DNA of 64,000 nucleotides from Anticarsia gemmatalis (Eukaryota > Arthropoda > Insecta > Lepidoptera > Erebidae). A model generated the notes under the pieces. That model had not been told where the DNA came from. It did not search any database and was given only the letters and a program-made list of their open reading frames with translations. Shown here in pieces: positions 61,741-64,000 of this stretch (its first letter is position 1; the number at the start of each line of letters is the position of its first letter). The stretch covers positions 3,038,001 through 3,102,000 of the forward strand of contig NC_134758.1 in NCBI RefSeq assembly GCF_050436995.1, read 5' to 3'. Position numbers and translations under genes: made by a program.

Positions 61741-63093
61741 CTAATTATTAATCTTATGGCAGCTGGATGATTATGTAAATTGACCATGATTTCGGATGCA
61801 ATTCATGATAATGCTAGGCGCGAATTTCATGGCGAAATTGCGGACGTTATTGCCTTTTGAATACGCTTTTGAGCATTATAACTGCTATTTATAGACTGTC
61901 CTGTCGTTTCAAGTTAAATTATTATATTTTTATATAGTGGTTCGAAACTGTCTCCAAAAAGAGTAATCATAGCTTTGCTATACATTTCCTACTAGGTTTT
62001 ATACGATAGAGAAGAAGATACGATAGTAAGAGGTTATCTCACCATCTTCTTTGGGGTCTACCGAGGCGGCGCTGACATCCCCTGCAAAATACTAATAGCA
62101 ATCCCAAATATATAAATAACAAGCAGACGTTTAACCATTGTGCATAATCCCTTGTCTCAACGGTGCAATATCCTTAATTTAACGACTGTCGTAATTTGCC
62201 AACGAATTTGGTCTAAATACGGCAACTATCGGAATTTACGGGAATATGGCCACTTTATCGCGCCCTAAGGCTGTGGGGAGCCAGCCAAGTGTACAGACTG
62301 CTGTATTTACGTGATTATTTATGCTTGTTTCGTGAATCCGTGTTTAGTGAAGATCGGATGAAGTTTTAGCTATTACTACTTATTGTCAAACAGCTAGCTT
62401 AACGCTTATTTTCTAATGCTGTATTTTAGCATGAGTTTGAACTATTTCTGATGCTACAATATACTGATCTCACTCTGGAGAAAAATACAATAAGATTTAC
62501 TTAGACTGTAAACACTTAGGAATCCTTAATTGCCCAAAGGAGTAGTAGTTGTGAAGTCAATAATGATTTTTCAATGATTATAAATGACGGAATTAAATCC
62601 TTTTTAGCATTATTAGCTACGCACACAAACTGTCTTAGGATTCAGTAGTCGAGTGAATATTTAAATATGCCTTTAAAAGCATTTTTTTAGTGTAGTGTTT
62701 AAGAGCTGACTAAGATAATTACATCAACGACATTTTAAATAATATTTTCTTTGCAATCCAATATTTATATTACAGTATTCGTAAATATTTTGACCATGCA
62801 AATGGCTATTTAAAAACAAATGCCTTTGAACCCGTCTGTTGTGCATGTTACATAAAACGAGTTAGGCGCATGGCTTGTGACTGACATAGAGAAAATAAAA
62901 CGCGAAATTGTTACTGTATATCACTGTTTTGTTATTGTACGCACTGCTACTGTGAAAAAAGTACGCAACAGTGGCGCTTTTTTTAAATAATAATATAACG
63001 TTGTAAATAACGACGAATATAGCAGTTAAAGAAACGTATGTAGAGGTGTATGAAATAATCACGTTCCGCCATTAACAATGTTAGTCCCATATT
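61741..63093. other. Unannotated spacer
   Basis: AT-rich. A less AT-rich patch at about 62,130-62,300 has no named motif. A minus-strand frame at 62862-63062 has no domain. Confidence 0.45.
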
Positions 63094-63154
63094 ATAGGGG
63101 GCGAACCTCTGCCTACACTTTCGGGTATAATAGGTATGATATTGTGTGTGTTAA
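63094..63154 (+). mobile_element. Retroposon tail (GGCGAA...GGCGTGATG family), copy 3
   Basis: GGGGGCGAACCTCTGCCTAC, CTTTCGGGTATAATAGGTAT, GATATTGTGTGTGTT. The GGCGAAC and TCTGCC blocks link it to copy 2 (16.0 kb) and the ATAATAGG(C/T)(G/A)TGAT block to copies 1 and 2. Confidence 0.5.
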
Positions 63155-63570
63155 GGTATAATTTAGGCTTAATCAATACGCACTAGTTATGGGAACAGCA
63201 AATATTTTGCATTCTACAGAATTCAATTCCAAATGATTACTTTTAATAATTAATCTGAATTAAATACTTGTAACTTCAAAACACACAAATATATATTAAA
63301 AAGTGTTTGTATAACAAGGTGAAACAAAAACATTCGATATAACATTATCTCGGAACAACAGGTAACAATGTCCCCCGTCTATCTGTCCATGCTTACATTT
63401 AATTTACGAAGCAAACTTTGCCCTGGATTTGAGTGGCCCTAAATTTTTCAGAGATCCGCGATACGCCGCTCGCTAATTTGTTTTTTAATATCCATTTTTT
63501 AACGGCAAGTGCTCTTCAACAAATAAAGGCGTAAAAATCAACAGAATCTTCCGCGACATAAATTTTGCGA
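63155..63570. other. Unannotated spacer
   Basis: Nothing recognised. Confidence 0.5.
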
Positions 63571-63920
63571 ATGATAACATCAATTTCGTTTCGTTTAAAC
63601 ATATTTATGAGCTATTATTTTAAATGATTACAAGAGGATCTCGTGGTTTAGTACAGCTGCGTGAATCCATCTCTGAGGTTAAGCTACGCTTGCCGAGGTT
63701 GCTCTGGGAACGGTCGTCATGTTCAAAGATCTTTGACGGTCGTTACTAGTAGCGTTGTGGAAGTTCGTTAGGCAGTCGCTCCATGTAAAATACTGGTATT
63801 CAGTTGCGTTCGGTGAGACTGGAAGCCGACGCCAACACAGTTGGAAAAAAAGCTAGGCTTATGATAACATAAATTTCTTTAGTTTAAATATATTTATGAG
63901 ATATTATAGTAAATGGTTTT
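63571..63920 (+). mobile_element. Second SINE type with probable 5S-like head, inside a 60-bp direct duplication
   Basis: The body at about 63636-63868 starts GGATCTCGTGGTTTAGTAC, passes through GAGGTTAAGC and GGGAACGGTCGTCAT, and ends in the common lepidopteran SINE tail GTGAGACTGGAAGCCGACG..AACACAGTTGG..GCTAGGC. The segment at about 63672-63720 follows the 5S rRNA control region (GAAGTTAAGC ... GGTGACC) loosely, weaker than in the 2.1-kb SINE. The TGGTTTAGT start could instead be read as a tRNA A-box. About 60 bases just before the SINE (63571-63630) are repeated right after it (63861-63919) at roughly 80-85% identity, far longer than a normal target duplication. Confidence 0.7.
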
Positions 63921-64000
63921 CTTATTAATATTCTGAAATTGGTTTTAACGTTTCAACTACAGGCTTTACTTAGTACTATTTCATTTGCAGACTTGGAAAC

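Noticed and set aside
1..64000. CRISPR array, phage, plasmid, integrated virus or bacterial defence system.
   Set aside because: No regularly spaced direct repeats, no long ORFs, no bacterial gene organisation, and all recognised repeats are eukaryotic retroposons or MITEs.

Overview
The window reads as intronic or intergenic DNA from a lepidopteran nuclear genome, probably a ditrysian moth. It is AT-rich, has no bacterial-type operons and no long reading frame, and is littered with short retroposons of kinds I associate with Lepidoptera: a tRNA-headed SINE, a retroposon tail containing GCCAGCGTGGTGG, a SINE tail containing AACTATGTTGGAGTCGGC, a MITE with TAACCCCCGGTT ends, and a retroposon containing a 5S rRNA-like head. 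The species cannot be named from the sequence. The longest open reading frames are about 100-130 codons and none shows a recognisable domain.

Layout. 0-8.6 kb: decayed repeats, two copies of the 5S-headed SINE (2.1 and 4.5 kb, the first with a perfect 13-bp target-site duplication), one MITE, and two unexplained reading frames on opposite strands (7.7-8.6 kb). 8.6-18 kb: mostly featureless, with a reverse tRNA-SINE, a retroposon-tail pair, a foldback, a reverse SINE tail and a second MITE copy. 18.09-18.42 kb: the best exon candidate (strong branch point, acceptor and donor, frame open throughout), followed by three CTCF-like motifs. 18.8-31.2 kb: several CpG-richer, repeat-poor blocks that look like candidate regulatory DNA, plus a possible TIR element at 23.8 kb. 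31.7-50.9 kb: AT-rich spacer with tRNA-like SINE heads, more retroposon tails, a 10-bp minisatellite and a widespread insect LINE-type tail. 51.0-55.6 kb: a dense cluster of TGGCAACAC motifs, often next to TGACA/TGTCA. 55.4-64 kb: a tRNA-SINE, a retroposon with perfect 13-bp TSDs, a degenerate CCGGAT-rich patch, and a second probable 5S-related SINE embedded in a 60-bp direct duplication.

Genes. No gene can be named. If the 18.09-kb exon is real, the window is mostly the long introns of one plus-strand gene. Candidate exons on the minus strand (14.6 and 28.1 kb) are weaker and cannot belong to that gene. I found no operon-like, CRISPR, toxin, viral or defence system. The most interesting material is the retroposon biology (two SINE types with 5S-like heads, shared 3' tails) and the two motif clusters.
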